Source: Ramlibacter monticola | GTDB taxonomy: Bacteria > Pseudomonadota > Gammaproteobacteria > Burkholderiales > Burkholderiaceae_C | Direction of reading: 5' to 3' | Length of the DNA: 64,000 nucleotides | NCBI RefSeq assembly: GCF_016722785.1 | Contig: NZ_JAEQNE010000002.1 | Location: 248,001 to 312,000 of the forward strand | Shown here: positions 41,712 to 51,570 of the stretch, piece after piece | How the letters are laid out: every line of letters starts with the position of its first letter | Position numbering within the stretch: position 1 is the stretch's first letter | Program-made: the position numbers and the translations under genes | The notes under the pieces: model-generated | What the model saw: only the letters and a program-made list of their open reading frames with translations | The model's database searches: none | Told to the model about the DNA's origin: nothing

Positions 41712-42532
41712 CCCAGCAGCTCCAGCAAATCATCGACAAGGCGTGGGACGACCGCGCCAGCCTTTCGCCCAAGGGCGCCCCGAAGGAAACGAGCGAGGCC
41801 GTAGAACACGTCATCGGCGAACTCAACACCGGCAAGCTGCGCGTGGCGACCCGCGAGGCCGTCGGCAAGTGGACCGTCCACCAGTGGGTGAAGAAGGCGG
41901 TGCTGCTGTCGTTCCGCCTGAACGACAACGTGCTGATGAAGAGCGGCGAACTCGCCTTCTACGACAAGGTGCCGACCAAGTTCTCGCACCTGTCCCCCGA
42001 GGAGATGGCCGCCACCGGCGTGCGCGTGGTGCCGCCCGCCGTGGCGCGCCGCGGCAGCTACATCGCCAAGGGCGCGATCCTGATGCCTTCCTACGTCAAC
42101 ATCGGCGCCTACGTGGACGAAGGCACGATGGTCGACACCTGGGCGACCGTGGGCTCCTGCGCCCAGGTCGGCAAGAACGTGCACCTGTCCGGCGGCGTGG
42201 GCCTCGGCGGCGTGCTGGAGCCGCTGCAGGCCAATCCCACCATCATCGAGGACAACTGCTTCATCGGCGCCCGGTCCGAGGTCGTGGAAGGCGTGATCGT
42301 GGAGGAGAACTCCGTGATCTCCATGGGCGTGTACATCGGCCAGAGCACCAAGATCTACGACCGCGAGACGGGCGAGATCCACTACGGCCGCGTGCCGGCC
42401 GGCTCGGTGGTGGTCAGCGGCAACCTGCCCTCCAAGGACGGCAGCCACAGCCTGTATTGCGCCGTGATCGTGAAGAAGGTCACTGCGGCGACGCGCGCGA
42501 AGGTGAGCCTGAACGACCTGCTGCGCGACTGA
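41708..42532 (+). CDS. dapD: Tetrahydrodipicolinate N-succinyltransferase
   Basis: A 274-residue left-handed beta-helix acyltransferase. It transfers succinyl from succinyl-CoA to tetrahydrodipicolinate in lysine and diaminopimelate synthesis. The helical domain shows hexapeptide repeats ([37 protein letters not shown]). The N-terminus ([22 protein letters not shown]) is typical. It is coupled to dapC by overlap. The next gene, a pilus ATPase, interrupts the pathway genes before dapE. Confidence 0.97.
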   Translation: MTQQLQQIIDKAWDDRASLSPKGAPKETSEAVEHVIGELNTGKLRVATREAVGKWTVHQWVKKAVLLSFRLNDNVLMKSGELAFYDKVPTKFSHLSPEEMAATGVRVVPPAVARRGSYIAKGAILMPSYVNIGAYVDEGTMVDTWATVGSCAQVGKNVHLSGGVGLGGVLEPLQANPTIIEDNCFIGARSEVVEGVIVEENSVISMGVYIGQSTKIYDRETGEIHYGRVPAGSVVVSGNLPSKDGSHSLYCAVIVKKVTAATRAKVSLNDLLRD

Positions 42533-42542
42533 GAAGAAAATG

Positions 42543-42575
42543 CCCTGGATCCCCGCCTGCGCGGGGATGACGGCA
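42543..42575. repeat. Half copy of the palindromic repeat upstream of pilU
   Basis: The string CCTGGATCCCCGCCTGCGCGG followed by GGATGACGGC is nearly identical to the right half of the element inside glnD. It contains the hairpin CCCCGCCTGCGCGGGG, which could act as a weak attenuator or protect mRNA ends between dapD and pilU. Confidence 0.7.
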
Positions 42576-42589
42576 AGAGGAGTGGCTGA

Positions 42590-43747
42590 ATGGGAACGAT
42601 GGAGCGCATCCTGCGCCTGATGGCCGACAAGAAGGCCTCGGACGTGTACCTGTCCGCGCAGGCGCCGGCGATGATCAAGATCAACGGGCAGACGCTGCCG
42701 ATCAACAACCAGTTGCTGCCGGCGGACGCGCCGCGCGCGCTGCTGGCCGAAGTGCTGCCCGAGCACCGCATGGAGGAACTGGACGCCACCGGCGAGCTGA
42801 ACATGGCCTATGCCGTGGAAGGCGCCGGCAACTACCGCTTCTCCGCAATGCGCCAGCGCGGCACGATCGCCGCGGTGATCCGCTACATCGCCACCGAAAT
42901 CCCGCCGCTCTCCACGCTGCAGGTGCCCATGATCCTGGCCGACCTGATCCTGGAGAAGCGCGGCCTGCTGCTGATGGTGGGTTCCACCGGCGCCGGCAAG
43001 AGCACCACGCTGGCGGCCATGATCGACCACCGCAACGAGTCGGCCACGGGCCACATCCTCACCATCGAGGACCCGGTCGAATTCATCTTCCGGAACAAGA
43101 AGTGCGTGGTGAACCAGCGCGAGGTGGGAAGCGACACGCAGTCGCTGCAGACCGCGCTGAAGAACGCGCTGCGGCAGGCGCCCGACGTGATCCTGATCGG
43201 CGAGATCCGCGACCGCGAGACGATGTCGGCCGCCATCGCCTACGCCCAGTCGGGCCACCTGTGCCTGGCGACCATGCACGCCAACAACAGCTACCAGGCG
43301 CTGAACCGGATCCTGTCCTTCTACCCCGTGGAAGTGCGCCCGACCATGCTGGGCGACCTGGCGGCGGCGCTGAAGGGCATCGTGTCGCAGCGCCTGCTGC
43401 GCACCGTGGCCGGCGGCCGCGCGCCGGCGGTGGAGGTGATGCTGAACACCAAGCTGGTGTCGGAACTCATCGAGAAGGGGGACTTCTCCGGCGTGAAGGA
43501 GGCGATGGAGAAGTCCATGGCCGAGGGCTCGCAGACCTTCGAGCAGGACATCGCGCGCCTCATCCTCGACGGCGTCGTGGACAAGAAGGAAGGCCTGGCC
43601 TACGCCGACTCGCCGACCAACCTCCAGTGGCGGCTGCAGAACACCGCCACCGAGGTGGAGAAGTCGCTGGGCAACGAGGGCGACAGCGCGGAAGACCTCG
43701 ACGACGAACCTTCGTTCACCGAGATCACGCTCGACGTGAAACACTAG
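42590..43747 (+). CDS. pilU: PilT/PilU-family type IV pilus retraction ATPase
   Basis: A 385-residue secretion-family ATPase. It has an N-terminal PAS-like domain ([24 protein letters not shown]), Walker [10 protein letters not shown], the Asp box ([10 protein letters not shown]), Walker B ([10 protein letters not shown]) and the His box ([16 protein letters not shown]). It powers pilus retraction and twitching. The long acidic C-terminal tail and the absence of the AIRNLIRE motif favour PilU over PilT. No other pilus genes are present in the window. It sits inside the dap cluster, 57 bases after dapD and 4 bases before dapE. Confidence 0.88.
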   Translation: MGTMERILRLMADKKASDVYLSAQAPAMIKINGQTLPINNQLLPADAPRALLAEVLPEHRMEELDATGELNMAYAVEGAGNYRFSAMRQRGTIAAVIRYIATEIPPLSTLQVPMILADLILEKRGLLLMVGSTGAGKSTTLAAMIDHRNESATGHILTIEDPVEFIFRNKKCVVNQREVGSDTQSLQTALKNALRQAPDVILIGEIRDRETMSAAIAYAQSGHLCLATMHANNSYQALNRILSFYPVEVRPTMLGDLAAALKGIVSQRLLRTVAGGRAPAVEVMLNTKLVSELIEKGDFSGVKEAMEKSMAEGSQTFEQDIARLILDGVVDKKEGLAYADSPTNLQWRLQNTATEVEKSLGNEGDSAEDLDDEPSFTEITLDVKH

Positions 43748-43751
43748 CGGG

Positions 43752-44897
43752 ATGTCCAGAGTCCTGCACCTGGCCGAGCAGCTGATTGCCCAGCGCTCGG
43801 TGACGCCCGAAGACGGGCAATGCCAAGCCATCGTCGAAGCGCGCCTGAAGCCGCTCGGCTTCGCCTGCGAGACGATCGTCAGCGGGCCGGACGACTTCCG
43901 CGTGCGCAACCTGTGGGCCAAGCGCCCCGGCCGCTCGGGCCGCACCCTGGTGTTCGCCGGCCACACGGACGTGGTGCCGACCGGGCCGCTCGACCATTGG
44001 AAGTCGGATCCCTTCGTGCCGAGCCATCGCGACGGCATGCTGTACGGCCGCGGCGCGGCGGACATGAAGACCTCCATCGCGGCGTTCACGGTCGCCGTCG
44101 AGGAGTTCCTGGCGAAGACGCCCGATCCCTCGCTGGGCATCGCCTACCTGCTCACGAGCGACGAGGAAGGCCCCAGCGTCGACGGCACGGTGGTCGTGTG
44201 CGAGCAACTGCGCCAGCGCGGCGAGAAGCTGGACTTCTGCATCGTCGGCGAGCCCACCTCGGTGGAGCAGCTGGGCGACATGATCAAGAACGGCCGTCGC
44301 GGCAGCCTCACCGGCAAGCTCACCGTCAAGGGCATCCAGGCGCACATTGCCTACCCGCAGCTCGGAAGGAACCCGATCCACATGGCGCTGCCGGCGCTGG
44401 CGGAGATGGCCGCGACCGAGTGGGACCGCGGCAACGATTTCTTCCCGCCCACCAGCTGGCAGGTCAGCAACATCCACGGCGGCACCGGCGCGGGCAACAT
44501 CATTCCCGGCTCGGTGGTGATCGACTTCAATTTCCGCTTCGCCAGCGTCAGCACGGCGGAGGACTTGCAGAAGCGCGTGCACGCGATCCTGGACCGGCAC
44601 CAGGTCGATTACGAGCTCCAGTGGACGGTGGGCGGCCAGCCCTTCCTCACCACCCCGGGCGAACTGGTGGGCGCGGTGCAGTCCGCGATCCGCGGCGTGA
44701 CCGGGCTGCAGACCGAGCTCTCCACCACCGGCGGCACCAGCGACGGCCGCTTCATCTCGCGCATCTGCCCGCAGGTGATCGAGTTCGGGCCGGTCAACGC
44801 CAGCATCCACAAGATCGACGAACACGTGCGGGTGGCGGACCTGGAGCCGCTGAAGGACATCTACCGAGGCGTCCTCGAGAACCTGGACCGGCCGTGA
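43752..44897 (+). CDS. dapE: Succinyl-diaminopimelate desuccinylase
   Basis: A 381-residue M20-family zinc amidohydrolase that frees LL-diaminopimelate from its succinyl form. Metal and catalytic motifs are [32 protein letters not shown] (Glu pair) and the late His in [11 protein letters not shown]. The length and sequence are typical for the family. It starts 4 bases after pilU, and its stop overlaps the GTG start of prmB (GTGA), so dapCD-pilU-dapE-prmB is one transcription unit. Confidence 0.97.
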   Translation: MSRVLHLAEQLIAQRSVTPEDGQCQAIVEARLKPLGFACETIVSGPDDFRVRNLWAKRPGRSGRTLVFAGHTDVVPTGPLDHWKSDPFVPSHRDGMLYGRGAADMKTSIAAFTVAVEEFLAKTPDPSLGIAYLLTSDEEGPSVDGTVVVCEQLRQRGEKLDFCIVGEPTSVEQLGDMIKNGRRGSLTGKLTVKGIQAHIAYPQLGRNPIHMALPALAEMAATEWDRGNDFFPPTSWQVSNIHGGTGAGNIIPGSVVIDFNFRFASVSTAEDLQKRVHAILDRHQVDYELQWTVGGQPFLTTPGELVGAVQSAIRGVTGLQTELSTTGGTSDGRFISRICPQVIEFGPVNASIHKIDEHVRVADLEPLKDIYRGVLENLDRP

Positions 44898-45766
44898 AAC
44901 TGATCGCGCTGGTGGAACAGCTCGCCTCCGGGCTGGAGGCGGCGGGCGTGGCCTTCGGGCACGGCACGACCAATGCCTTCGACGAGGCGGCGTGGCTCGC
45001 GCTGTGGAAGCTCGGCCTGCCGCTCGACCAACTCGACGAGCATGCGGAGCGCGACCTGGAGCCCGGGGAAGAACAGGCCGTGCGCGCACTGTTGCAGGAG
45101 CGCATCGCCAGCCGCAAGCCGGCCGCCTACCTCACGCGCGAAGCCTGGCTGCAGGGCGTGCCCTTCTACGTCGACGAGCGGGCCATCGTTCCGCGCAGCT
45201 TCATCGCGGAGCTGCTGGCCGACGGCTCCATCGACCCCTGGCTGAGCGACGCGACGCACCGCGTGCTGGACCTGTGCACGGGCAACGGCTCGCTCGCGGT
45301 GCTGGCCGCCATGGCGTACCCGGAGGTGGAGGTGGACGGCGCCGACATCTCGCCGGAAGCGCTGGAGGTCGCCCGCATCAACGTCGACAGGCATGCGCTG
45401 GGCGGGCGCATCCGCCTGCTGCAGTCGGACGGCCTCGCGGCCCTGCCCGGCCCCTACGACCTGATCCTCTGCAACCCGCCCTACGTGAACGCGGGCAGCA
45501 TGGCCGCCCTGCCCGCGGAATACCGGGCCGAACCGGGGCTGGCCCTGGCGGGCGGCGCGGACGGCATGGACTTCGTGCGCGCGCTGCTGCGCGACGCACC
45601 CGCGCGCATGAGCGAGGACGCGGTGCTGGTGCTGGAGATCGGCAACGAGCGCGCCCATTTCGAAGACGCCTTTCCGCAGCTGGAAACCGTCTGGCTCGAG
45701 ACCAGCGCGGGCGAGGACCAGGTCCTGCTGCTCACGCGCGACGCGCTGGTGATCTGGACAGGATGA
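44894..45766 (+). CDS. prmB: Ribosomal protein L3 N5-glutamine methyltransferase
   Basis: A 290-residue class I SAM-dependent methyltransferase. It has an N-terminal helical substrate-binding region, the SAM motif [15 protein letters not shown], the acidic residue in [11 protein letters not shown] and the NPPY motif (CNPPYVN) that handles the glutamine amide. PrmB methylates L3 during ribosome assembly, while the paralogue PrmC acts on release factors. The [28 protein letters not shown] block favours PrmB. The start is GTG, overlapping the dapE stop. Confidence 0.93.
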   Translation: MKLIALVEQLASGLEAAGVAFGHGTTNAFDEAAWLALWKLGLPLDQLDEHAERDLEPGEEQAVRALLQERIASRKPAAYLTREAWLQGVPFYVDERAIVPRSFIAELLADGSIDPWLSDATHRVLDLCTGNGSLAVLAAMAYPEVEVDGADISPEALEVARINVDRHALGGRIRLLQSDGLAALPGPYDLILCNPPYVNAGSMAALPAEYRAEPGLALAGGADGMDFVRALLRDAPARMSEDAVLVLEIGNERAHFEDAFPQLETVWLETSAGEDQVLLLTRDALVIWTG

Positions 45767-45773
45767 TTCGACA

Positions 45774-47720
45774 GTGATCCAGCTACGCAACGTGACGCTG
45801 CGCCGCGGTGCCAAGGTGCTGCTCGACGGCGTGTCCGTCACCATCAACCCGGGCGAGAAGGTCGGCCTGGTCGGGCGCAACGGCGCCGGCAAGTCCACCC
45901 TCTTCGCCCTGCTCAATGGCAGCCTGCACGAGGACGGCGGCGACTTCTCCATGCCACCGCAGTGGCGCCTGGCCCAGGTGGCGCAACACATGCCGGAGAC
46001 CGACGAAGCGGCCACCGCCTTCGTGCTGGACGGCGATACCCGCCTGCTGACGCTGCGCGAGGAACTGGCCGCGGCCGAAGCCAGCGGCGACGGCCTCGCG
46101 ATCGCCCACGCGCATTCGGACCTGGCCGACGCCGGCGCCCACGACGCCGTGCCGCGCGCGCAGGCCCTGATCCTCGGCCTGGGCTTCCGTCCGGACGAAC
46201 TGGATCGGCCCGTCAACAGCTTCTCCGGCGGCTGGCGCATGCGGCTGCAACTGGCGCGCGCGCTGATGTGCCCCTCGGACCTGCTGCTGCTGGACGAGCC
46301 GACCAACCACCTGGACCTCGATGCGCTGGTGTGGCTGGAGGGATGGCTGCAGCGCTACCCGGGCACGCTGGTCGTGATCAGCCACGACCGCGAGTTCCTC
46401 GACGCGGTCACCGGCGTCACGCTGCACATCGAGAACCAGCAGCTCGCGCGCTACGGCAGCAACTACAGCGGCTTCGAACTGCTGCGCGCGCAGCAGCTGG
46501 AGCAGCAGCAGTCGGCCTACTCCCGCCAGCAGGACAAGATCGCGCACCTGCAGAAGTTCATCGACCGCTTCAAGGCCAAGGCCACGAAGGCCAAGCAGGC
46601 GCAGAGCCGCGTCAAGGCGCTGGAGCGGATGGAGAAGATCGCGCCGGTGCTGGCGAGCGCCGAATTCACCTTCGAGTTCAAGGAGCCGCAGAACCTGCCG
46701 AACCCCATGCTGGTGATCCAGGACGGCGCCTTCGGCTATGGCGACAAGACGATCCTGCGCCATGTCGACCGCTCCGTGCTCGCCGGCCAGCGCATCGGCA
46801 TCCTCGGCGCCAACGGCCAGGGCAAATCCACGCTGGTGAAGACGATCGCGCGCACGATGCCTGCGCTGGCGGGCCGCGTCACCGAAGGCAAGGGCCTGGG
46901 CATCGGCTATTTCGCGCAGCAGGAGCTGGACGTGCTACGTCCGCAGGACACGCCGCTGGAGCACATGGTCCGGCTCGCGCGCGAGCTGGCGGCCGCCACG
47001 GGCCAGTCCGACCGCGAGCAGGACCTGCGCAACTACCTGGGCCAGTTCCTCTTCACCGGCGACATGGTGGCGCAGGCCGTGGGCACCATGAGCGGCGGCG
47101 AGAAGGCGCGCCTCGTGCTGGCGATGATCGTGTGGCAGCGCCCCAACCTGCTGCTGCTGGACGAACCGACCAACCACCTGGACCTCAACACGCGCGAGGC
47201 CCTCTCGGTGGCCCTGAACGAGTTCGAGGGCACGGTGATGCTGGTGAGCCACGACCGCGCCCTGCTGCGCTCGGTGTGCGACGAGTTCTGGCTGGTGGGC
47301 CGCGGCAGGGTCTCGCCCTTCGACGGCGACCTCGACGACTACCAGAAGTACCTGCTGGAGGAAGCCCGGCGCCTGCGCGAGCAGGTGGCGGCCACGGCGG
47401 CGGCGGCCGCGTCCGCCGGCGGCGAGGCGCGCATCACCCCGCAGGAGCAGCGCAAGGCCCAGGCCCTGCAGAGGCAGCAGCTGGCCACGCGCCTGCGGCC
47501 GCTGAAGAAGGAGCTGGAGCAGGCCGAGCGCCGCATGGCGACGCTGGAAACCGAAAAGGGCGAGCTCGAATCGCGCCTGTCGGGCGCCCTGCCGCCGCCG
47601 GAGATCGCGCAAGCGGGCCGGCGGTTGAAGACATTGACCGACGAACTCGGCCAGCTGGAGGAGCGCTGGCTGGAGCTTTCCGGCGAGATCGAAGCCGCGG
47701 AAGCCGCCGCCAGCGGCTGA
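45774..47720 (+). CDS. ABC-F family ATPase (YheS/Uup-like)
   Basis: A 648-residue soluble protein with two ABC ATPase domains and no membrane part. The first has Walker A GRNGAGKST, signature FSGGW and Walker B LLLLDEPTNHLDL. The second has GANGQGKST, MSGGEKAR and the same Walker B. Between them is the ABC-F linker rich in Lys and Gln (FKAKATKAKQAQSRVK), and a C-terminal coiled coil follows (residues 540-640). ABC-F proteins act on stalled ribosomes. Length and C-terminal coil suggest the YheS group. The start is a GTG at 45774, 7 bases after the prmB stop. Confidence 0.93.
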   Translation: MIQLRNVTLRRGAKVLLDGVSVTINPGEKVGLVGRNGAGKSTLFALLNGSLHEDGGDFSMPPQWRLAQVAQHMPETDEAATAFVLDGDTRLLTLREELAAAEASGDGLAIAHAHSDLADAGAHDAVPRAQALILGLGFRPDELDRPVNSFSGGWRMRLQLARALMCPSDLLLLDEPTNHLDLDALVWLEGWLQRYPGTLVVISHDREFLDAVTGVTLHIENQQLARYGSNYSGFELLRAQQLEQQQSAYSRQQDKIAHLQKFIDRFKAKATKAKQAQSRVKALERMEKIAPVLASAEFTFEFKEPQNLPNPMLVIQDGAFGYGDKTILRHVDRSVLAGQRIGILGANGQGKSTLVKTIARTMPALAGRVTEGKGLGIGYFAQQELDVLRPQDTPLEHMVRLARELAAATGQSDREQDLRNYLGQFLFTGDMVAQAVGTMSGGEKARLVLAMIVWQRPNLLLLDEPTNHLDLNTREALSVALNEFEGTVMLVSHDRALLRSVCDEFWLVGRGRVSPFDGDLDDYQKYLLEEARRLREQVAATAAAAASAGGEARITPQEQRKAQALQRQQLATRLRPLKKELEQAERRMATLETEKGELESRLSGALPPPEIAQAGRRLKTLTDELGQLEERWLELSGEIEAAEAAASG

Positions 47721-47756
47721 CTTGCGTCCGGGCGACCCGGCCTCATCTGCAGCGAA

Positions 47757-48291
47757 ATGGCCACCTCGCTCCAGCTCGCCGCCGGCGACCCGGCACTCCT
47801 CGCCGCGGTGCAGCGCGCCCGCAAATTCCTGACCCGCCGCGCCCTGGCCGGTGCCGCGGCCAGCGCCGTTCCGATCCCCGGGGTGGACTGGCTGGTCGAT
47901 GCGGCACTGCTGTCCAGGCTGATCCCCGCCATCAACGAGGAATTCGGCCTCGCGCCCGAGCAGATCGCCGGCCTGCCCCAGCGCAAGCGCGAGCAGGTCG
48001 AGAAGGCCGTGAGCGTCGTCGGTTCGATGGGTCATAGGCAAGTTCATCACCAAGGACCTGGTGATCCGGGCGGCCGCCGCGGCGGGCAAGCGCCTGACCG
48101 TGAAGCAGGCCACCCGGTATGTGCCGCTCGTGGGCCAGGCGATCTCCGCCCTGATCGGCTACGCCGCCATCCGCTACCTCGGCGAGCAGCACATCCGGGA
48201 TTGCGTGGAGGTGTGCAGGCAGGCCCACCTGCAACTGCCGCCGCCCGCCGCGCCCGCGAAGACGGGCCGCCGCGCATCAGCGTCCGGCTGA
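47757..48291 (+). pseudogene. DUF697/EcsC-like membrane protein gene with a one-base frameshift
   Basis: The first part (47757 to about 48027) codes ARKFLTRRALAGAAASAVPI and continues to VEKAVSVVGSM. The natural continuation, VIGKFITKDLVIRAAAAAGK and VPLVGQAISALIGYAAIRYL, lies in the next frame and ends at 48291. Removing one G from the GGG at about 48029-48031 restores a single 177-residue protein with membrane-associated helices of the DUF697/EcsC type. The unshifted frame runs on into the SemiSWEET gene. A true frameshift or a sequencing error are both possible. The function is unknown. Confidence 0.8.
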
Positions 48292-48341
48292 CAGCGATTC
48301 GCTCGCGGCACCTATCGGGGCCGCCGCACCGTCGGGTTCCA

Positions 48342-48716
48342 ATGCCTGCCATGGAGCTCTCCGACGTTCTCGGCTACCTCGCCGCCACCCTGACCACCGT
48401 TTCCTTCGTCCCGCAGGCCTGGCGCTGCTTCCGCACCAAGGACGTGAGCGGCATCTCGGCCAGGATGTACAGCGTGTTCACCGTCGGCGTGGCCGTGTGG
48501 CTGGCCTACGGCATCGTGCTGGGCGAGGTGCCGATGATGATCGCCAACTCCGTCACCCTGGTGCTGGCGTGCGCGGTGCTCGTGATGAAGCTGCGCTACG
48601 GCAAGAAGAAACAGCACGAAGCGGACGGGCCTGCCCAAGGCACTACCGTGCGTTCTGCCGGAGACGGGCAGGCGCGCGAGGCTTCGAGGCCGCGCGTCGC
48701 CCGGGCCGCACGCTAG
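48342..48716 (+). CDS. SemiSWEET-type PQ-loop transporter
   Basis: A 124-residue protein with three membrane helices. The PQ-loop signature SFVPQAWRCFRTKDVSGIS is followed by the second and third helices (YSVFTVGVAVWLAYGIVLG; IANSVTLVLACAVLVMKLRYG). SemiSWEETs form dimers that move sugars by facilitated diffusion. The C-terminal tail of about 30 residues is basic and unusually long compared with the common 85-100 residue size. A second start (48351, MELSDVLGY) is possible. Confidence 0.85.
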   Translation: MPAMELSDVLGYLAATLTTVSFVPQAWRCFRTKDVSGISARMYSVFTVGVAVWLAYGIVLGEVPMMIANSVTLVLACAVLVMKLRYGKKKQHEADGPAQGTTVRSAGDGQAREASRPRVARAAR

Positions 48717-48795
48717 GCCCCTGGATTCCCGCTGGCAAAGCCGCCTCGGCCCGACGCAAGCGGCCGCCTCCCCGCTCCGTGCAGATGCGGCGCAG

Positions 48796-49695
48796 CTAAC
48801 GTGCCGGTGCGGCCGGTGCGGCCGGGGCCGTGCCGGGCTGGGTGCTCGCGCCCGCCTGATTCAGGACGCGCGAATTCACCACCTGTCCCGCGCTGTTCAG
48901 CGTCAGTTCGAGCAGCGTGCCGCCGGTATCGCGCACCTGCCGCACCACCTGGCCGGCCGTGTTGGTGCTTTCACGCACCACCGGCAGGTCGAGCGCCTTG
49001 CCCACCGTGCGCGAGTTCAGCACCCGGCCCGTGGTGTCCACGGTGCGTTCCAGCAGGTTGCCCGCCGTGTCCACCGTGCGCGTGACGGTCTGGCCCAGGG
49101 TGTTGACGGTCTGCGAGATCACGCCGCCGGGCTGCAGCGCCGTGTTGGCCACGCTGCCGACGGTGCCCACCGTGTTGTCGACGGTCTGCAGCAGACGGTC
49201 GACGAGCTGCGGGTTGCTGCTCAGCGTGTCCAGCGTCTTGGTGATGATCTCGCGCACGTTCTCCAGCCGTACGATCAGCAGTGCCGTCGCCTGCACGCCC
49301 TTGATCTCCAGGTGGACCTTGTCGATGCTGGCGTCCACGCCGGCCGCGATCCGCACCAGGTTGGCAACCCGCGCGTCGAGCGACACGTGCGCCTGCAAGT
49401 TCTCCACGTCCAGCTTGATTTCGTCGACGGACACGTTGGGGATGTCCAGCAGCACGTCGGGCCGGTCTTCGCCGCCCACCGGGTCCGCGGGGCGGAAGCG
49501 GCTGGTCGCCGGCGGATTGGTGCGCTGCGAACGCGGGACGTTGCGCTCAACCTGGGTCGTGATCTGGGTCTGCCGGTCCCCGCGCGTGGTGGGGCCGGTG
49601 GTGGACCCCGGGGTTTGGGTCTGGGCCTGCGCCTGCGCCGCGCCGGCCGCCAGGAGGAACACCGCAGTGGCGAGACAGCTCTTGTTCGTGGGCAT
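48796..49695 (-). CDS. Secreted protein with repeated Val-Asp-Thr motifs
   Basis: A 299-residue protein with a signal peptide (LLAAGAAQAQA). A Thr/Pro-rich stretch follows, then a domain (VLLDIPNVSVDEIKLDVENLQAHVSLDARVANL) also seen in periplasmic proteins of Comamonadaceae. The C-terminal part contains degenerate repeats such as TVNTLGQTVTRTVDTAGNLL and ERTVDTTGRVLNSRTV, probably extended beta structure. It is divergent from the sensor kinase gene. No enzymatic motif is seen and the role is unknown. The start has GAGAAG ahead of it. Confidence 0.75.
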   Translation of the reverse strand: MPTNKSCLATAVFLLAAGAAQAQAQTQTPGSTTGPTTRGDRQTQITTQVERNVPRSQRTNPPATSRFRPADPVGGEDRPDVLLDIPNVSVDEIKLDVENLQAHVSLDARVANLVRIAAGVDASIDKVHLEIKGVQATALLIVRLENVREIITKTLDTLSSNPQLVDRLLQTVDNTVGTVGSVANTALQPGGVISQTVNTLGQTVTRTVDTAGNLLERTVDTTGRVLNSRTVGKALDLPVVRESTNTAGQVVRQVRDTGGTLLELTLNSAGQVVNSRVLNQAGASTQPGTAPAAPAAPAR

Positions 49696-49885
49696 CTTCT
49701 CTTCTCCCGAATGCGGCGTGCACCGCGCAGGGATTGTTGATGCCGCACCGCAGGGGCCTTGTCGGACAAGAGCGCAGCGCGGAGTCCGGGCCCGTGGAAC
49801 GGAGGCGCCGACGCGGGAAGCCCCCAATCGCGGCGGCGGCAACCGGACTGCAAGATCCGGGCACCCGTCGCCACCGAGTCCCCCC

Positions 49886-50866
49886 TTGCAGAACACCCCG
49901 GCCCCTGCGAGCCCCCTCCCGCGCACCCGCGCGCTGGCCGACGTGTTCGCGGTCCTGGCCGTCACGGTGCTGTTCTTCGTCCTTGCCGCCCGGGTGGAGC
50001 TCTCCGAACGCGTCGCCAGCTGGACCCGGCGCCACGAGACCTGGCAGCTCGACGAGCTGCCCCTGGCGCTGCTGGTGCTCTGCGCCGGCCTGGCCTGGTT
50101 CGGCTGGCGGCGGCTGCGGGAGCGTTCGCGCGAAATGCAGGCCCGGCTGAAGCTGGAGGCGGCGATGCAGCTCGCGGTGCAGCAGAACCGCGAGCTCGCG
50201 CGGCAGCTGCTGCGCCTGCAGGAGGACGAACGAAGCCGCATCGCCCGCGAACTGCACGACGAACTGGCGCAGGATTGCGTGGCGATCCGGGTGGAGGCCG
50301 CCGGCATCGAGGACGAGGCGCGCTCGCGCGAGCTGCCCGGCGTCATCGACGGCGCGCGTGCGATCCGCGAGGCCGTCGACCGCCTGCACGGGGTCGTGCG
50401 CGACATCCTCACCCGCCTGCGGCCCCCGGTGCTGGACGCCCTGGGCCTGGAGGCCAGCCTGCGGGCCCTGGCCAGCGGATGGTCGCAGCGCCACGGCATC
50501 GCGTGCGACGTGCAGGTCGATCCCGGCTGCGAAGGCCTGGTCGACGAGGCCCGGGTGGCCCTCTACCGGGTGGCGCAGGAGGCGTTGACGAACGTGGCCC
50601 AGCACGCCCGCGCGGGCCGGGTGCAGCTCGTGCTGGGGGCGGCGCAGGATGGACGCGCCCTGCTGATGACCGTCGACGACGACGGCCGCGGCCTCGCCCA
50701 TGGCCGGCCCTCCGGCGGCCTGGGCCTGGTCGGGATGGCGGAACGGGTGGGCGTGCTGGGGGGCAGCCTGGACCTGGCCCCCTCGCCGCGCGGCGGCTTG
50801 CGCGTGGCAGTCCGGGTGCCGGCGCCGCAGGCGGCCCGGCCGGACTTCGAGGAGTCGACCGCTTGA
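49886..50866 (+). CDS. Membrane sensor histidine kinase (HisKA_3 / NarX-DegS type)
   Basis: A kinase of up to 326 residues. It has two membrane helices (FAVLAVTVLFFVLAARV; LPLALLVLCAGLAWFGW) with a short periplasmic loop, a coiled coil, the phosphoacceptor His in RSRIARELHDELAQD, and an ATP-binding domain with QEALTNVAQHA and DDDGRGL. It has almost no sensing domain, so it may sense through the membrane or a partner. The start is uncertain: the TTG at 49886 fits the frame but has no strong ribosome binding site. The stop overlaps the TTG start of the regulator (TTGA). Confidence 0.85.
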   Translation: MQNTPAPASPLPRTRALADVFAVLAVTVLFFVLAARVELSERVASWTRRHETWQLDELPLALLVLCAGLAWFGWRRLRERSREMQARLKLEAAMQLAVQQNRELARQLLRLQEDERSRIARELHDELAQDCVAIRVEAAGIEDEARSRELPGVIDGARAIREAVDRLHGVVRDILTRLRPPVLDALGLEASLRALASGWSQRHGIACDVQVDPGCEGLVDEARVALYRVAQEALTNVAQHARAGRVQLVLGAAQDGRALLMTVDDDGRGLAHGRPSGGLGLVGMAERVGVLGGSLDLAPSPRGGLRVAVRVPAPQAARPDFEESTA

Positions 50867-51507
50867 TCCGCATCCTCCTGGTCGACGACCATGCCGTGGT
50901 CCGCGAAGGCTACCGGCGCTTCCTGGAACGCAGCGACGACCTGCGCGTGGTCGGCGAGGCCGAGGAGGCCGACGAAGGCCATCGCCTCTGGCTGCAATGC
51001 GCGCCCGACGTGACGGTGGTCGATCTTTCGATGCGCGGTGCGGGCGGCATGAGCCTGCTGATGCGGATCGCGGCCCGCGCGCCGGACGCCCGTTGCCTCG
51101 TGTTCAGCATGTACGAGGACGCGCTGGTGGCGCAGCGGGCCCTGGAAGCCGGCGCGCGCGGCTACGTGACCAAGAGCAGCCAGCCGGAGGTGCTGGTGCA
51201 GGCCGTGCGCGCGGTGCACGCCGGCGGCATCTACCTGAGCGCCGACATCGTGCAGCGCCGCACGGCGATGGCGGAGGATGCCCGCCGCCTCGCGACGCTG
51301 ACCGGCAAGGAACACGAGACCTTCCGCCTGCTCGCCCAGGGGCGCACCGTCGCCGACATCGCCCGGCTGCTGAACCTGAGCGCCAAGACGGTGGCCAACC
51401 ACCAGTCGCAGATCCGCGACAAGCTGGGCGTCGCCACCCCGGCGGCGCTGGTGCACCTCGCATTGCGCCACGGCCTGATCGAGTCGCCGGCGCCGGGTCT
51501 AGGGTGA
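50863..51507 (+). CDS. NarL/FixJ-family response regulator
   Basis: A 214-residue regulator. It has an N-terminal receiver with the acidic pair (LLVDDH), the phosphoacceptor Asp in VTVVDLSM and the Lys in YVTKSS, and a C-terminal LuxR-type helix-turn-helix (LTGKEHETFRLLAQGRTVADIARLLNLS). It starts with TTG (LIRILLVDDH) overlapping the kinase stop, so the pair is co-translated. The TonB-dependent receptor gene follows 63 bases later on the same strand and is the likely target, though no binding site was recognised. Confidence 0.9.
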   Translation: MIRILLVDDHAVVREGYRRFLERSDDLRVVGEAEEADEGHRLWLQCAPDVTVVDLSMRGAGGMSLLMRIAARAPDARCLVFSMYEDALVAQRALEAGARGYVTKSSQPEVLVQAVRAVHAGGIYLSADIVQRRTAMAEDARRLATLTGKEHETFRLLAQGRTVADIARLLNLSAKTVANHQSQIRDKLGVATPAALVHLALRHGLIESPAPGLG

Positions 51508-51570
51508 CTCCGGAGCCGGGGCGGGAAATCCTCCCTTGGTCCGGCGGCCCGTACGGATAGGCTCCGCGGG

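Noticed and set aside
47757-48716. A 319-residue fusion of a DUF697-like protein with SemiSWEET
   Set aside because: The join arises only because a one-base frameshift removes the first gene's stop. The true continuation of the first gene is in the neighbouring frame, and SemiSWEET has its own start.
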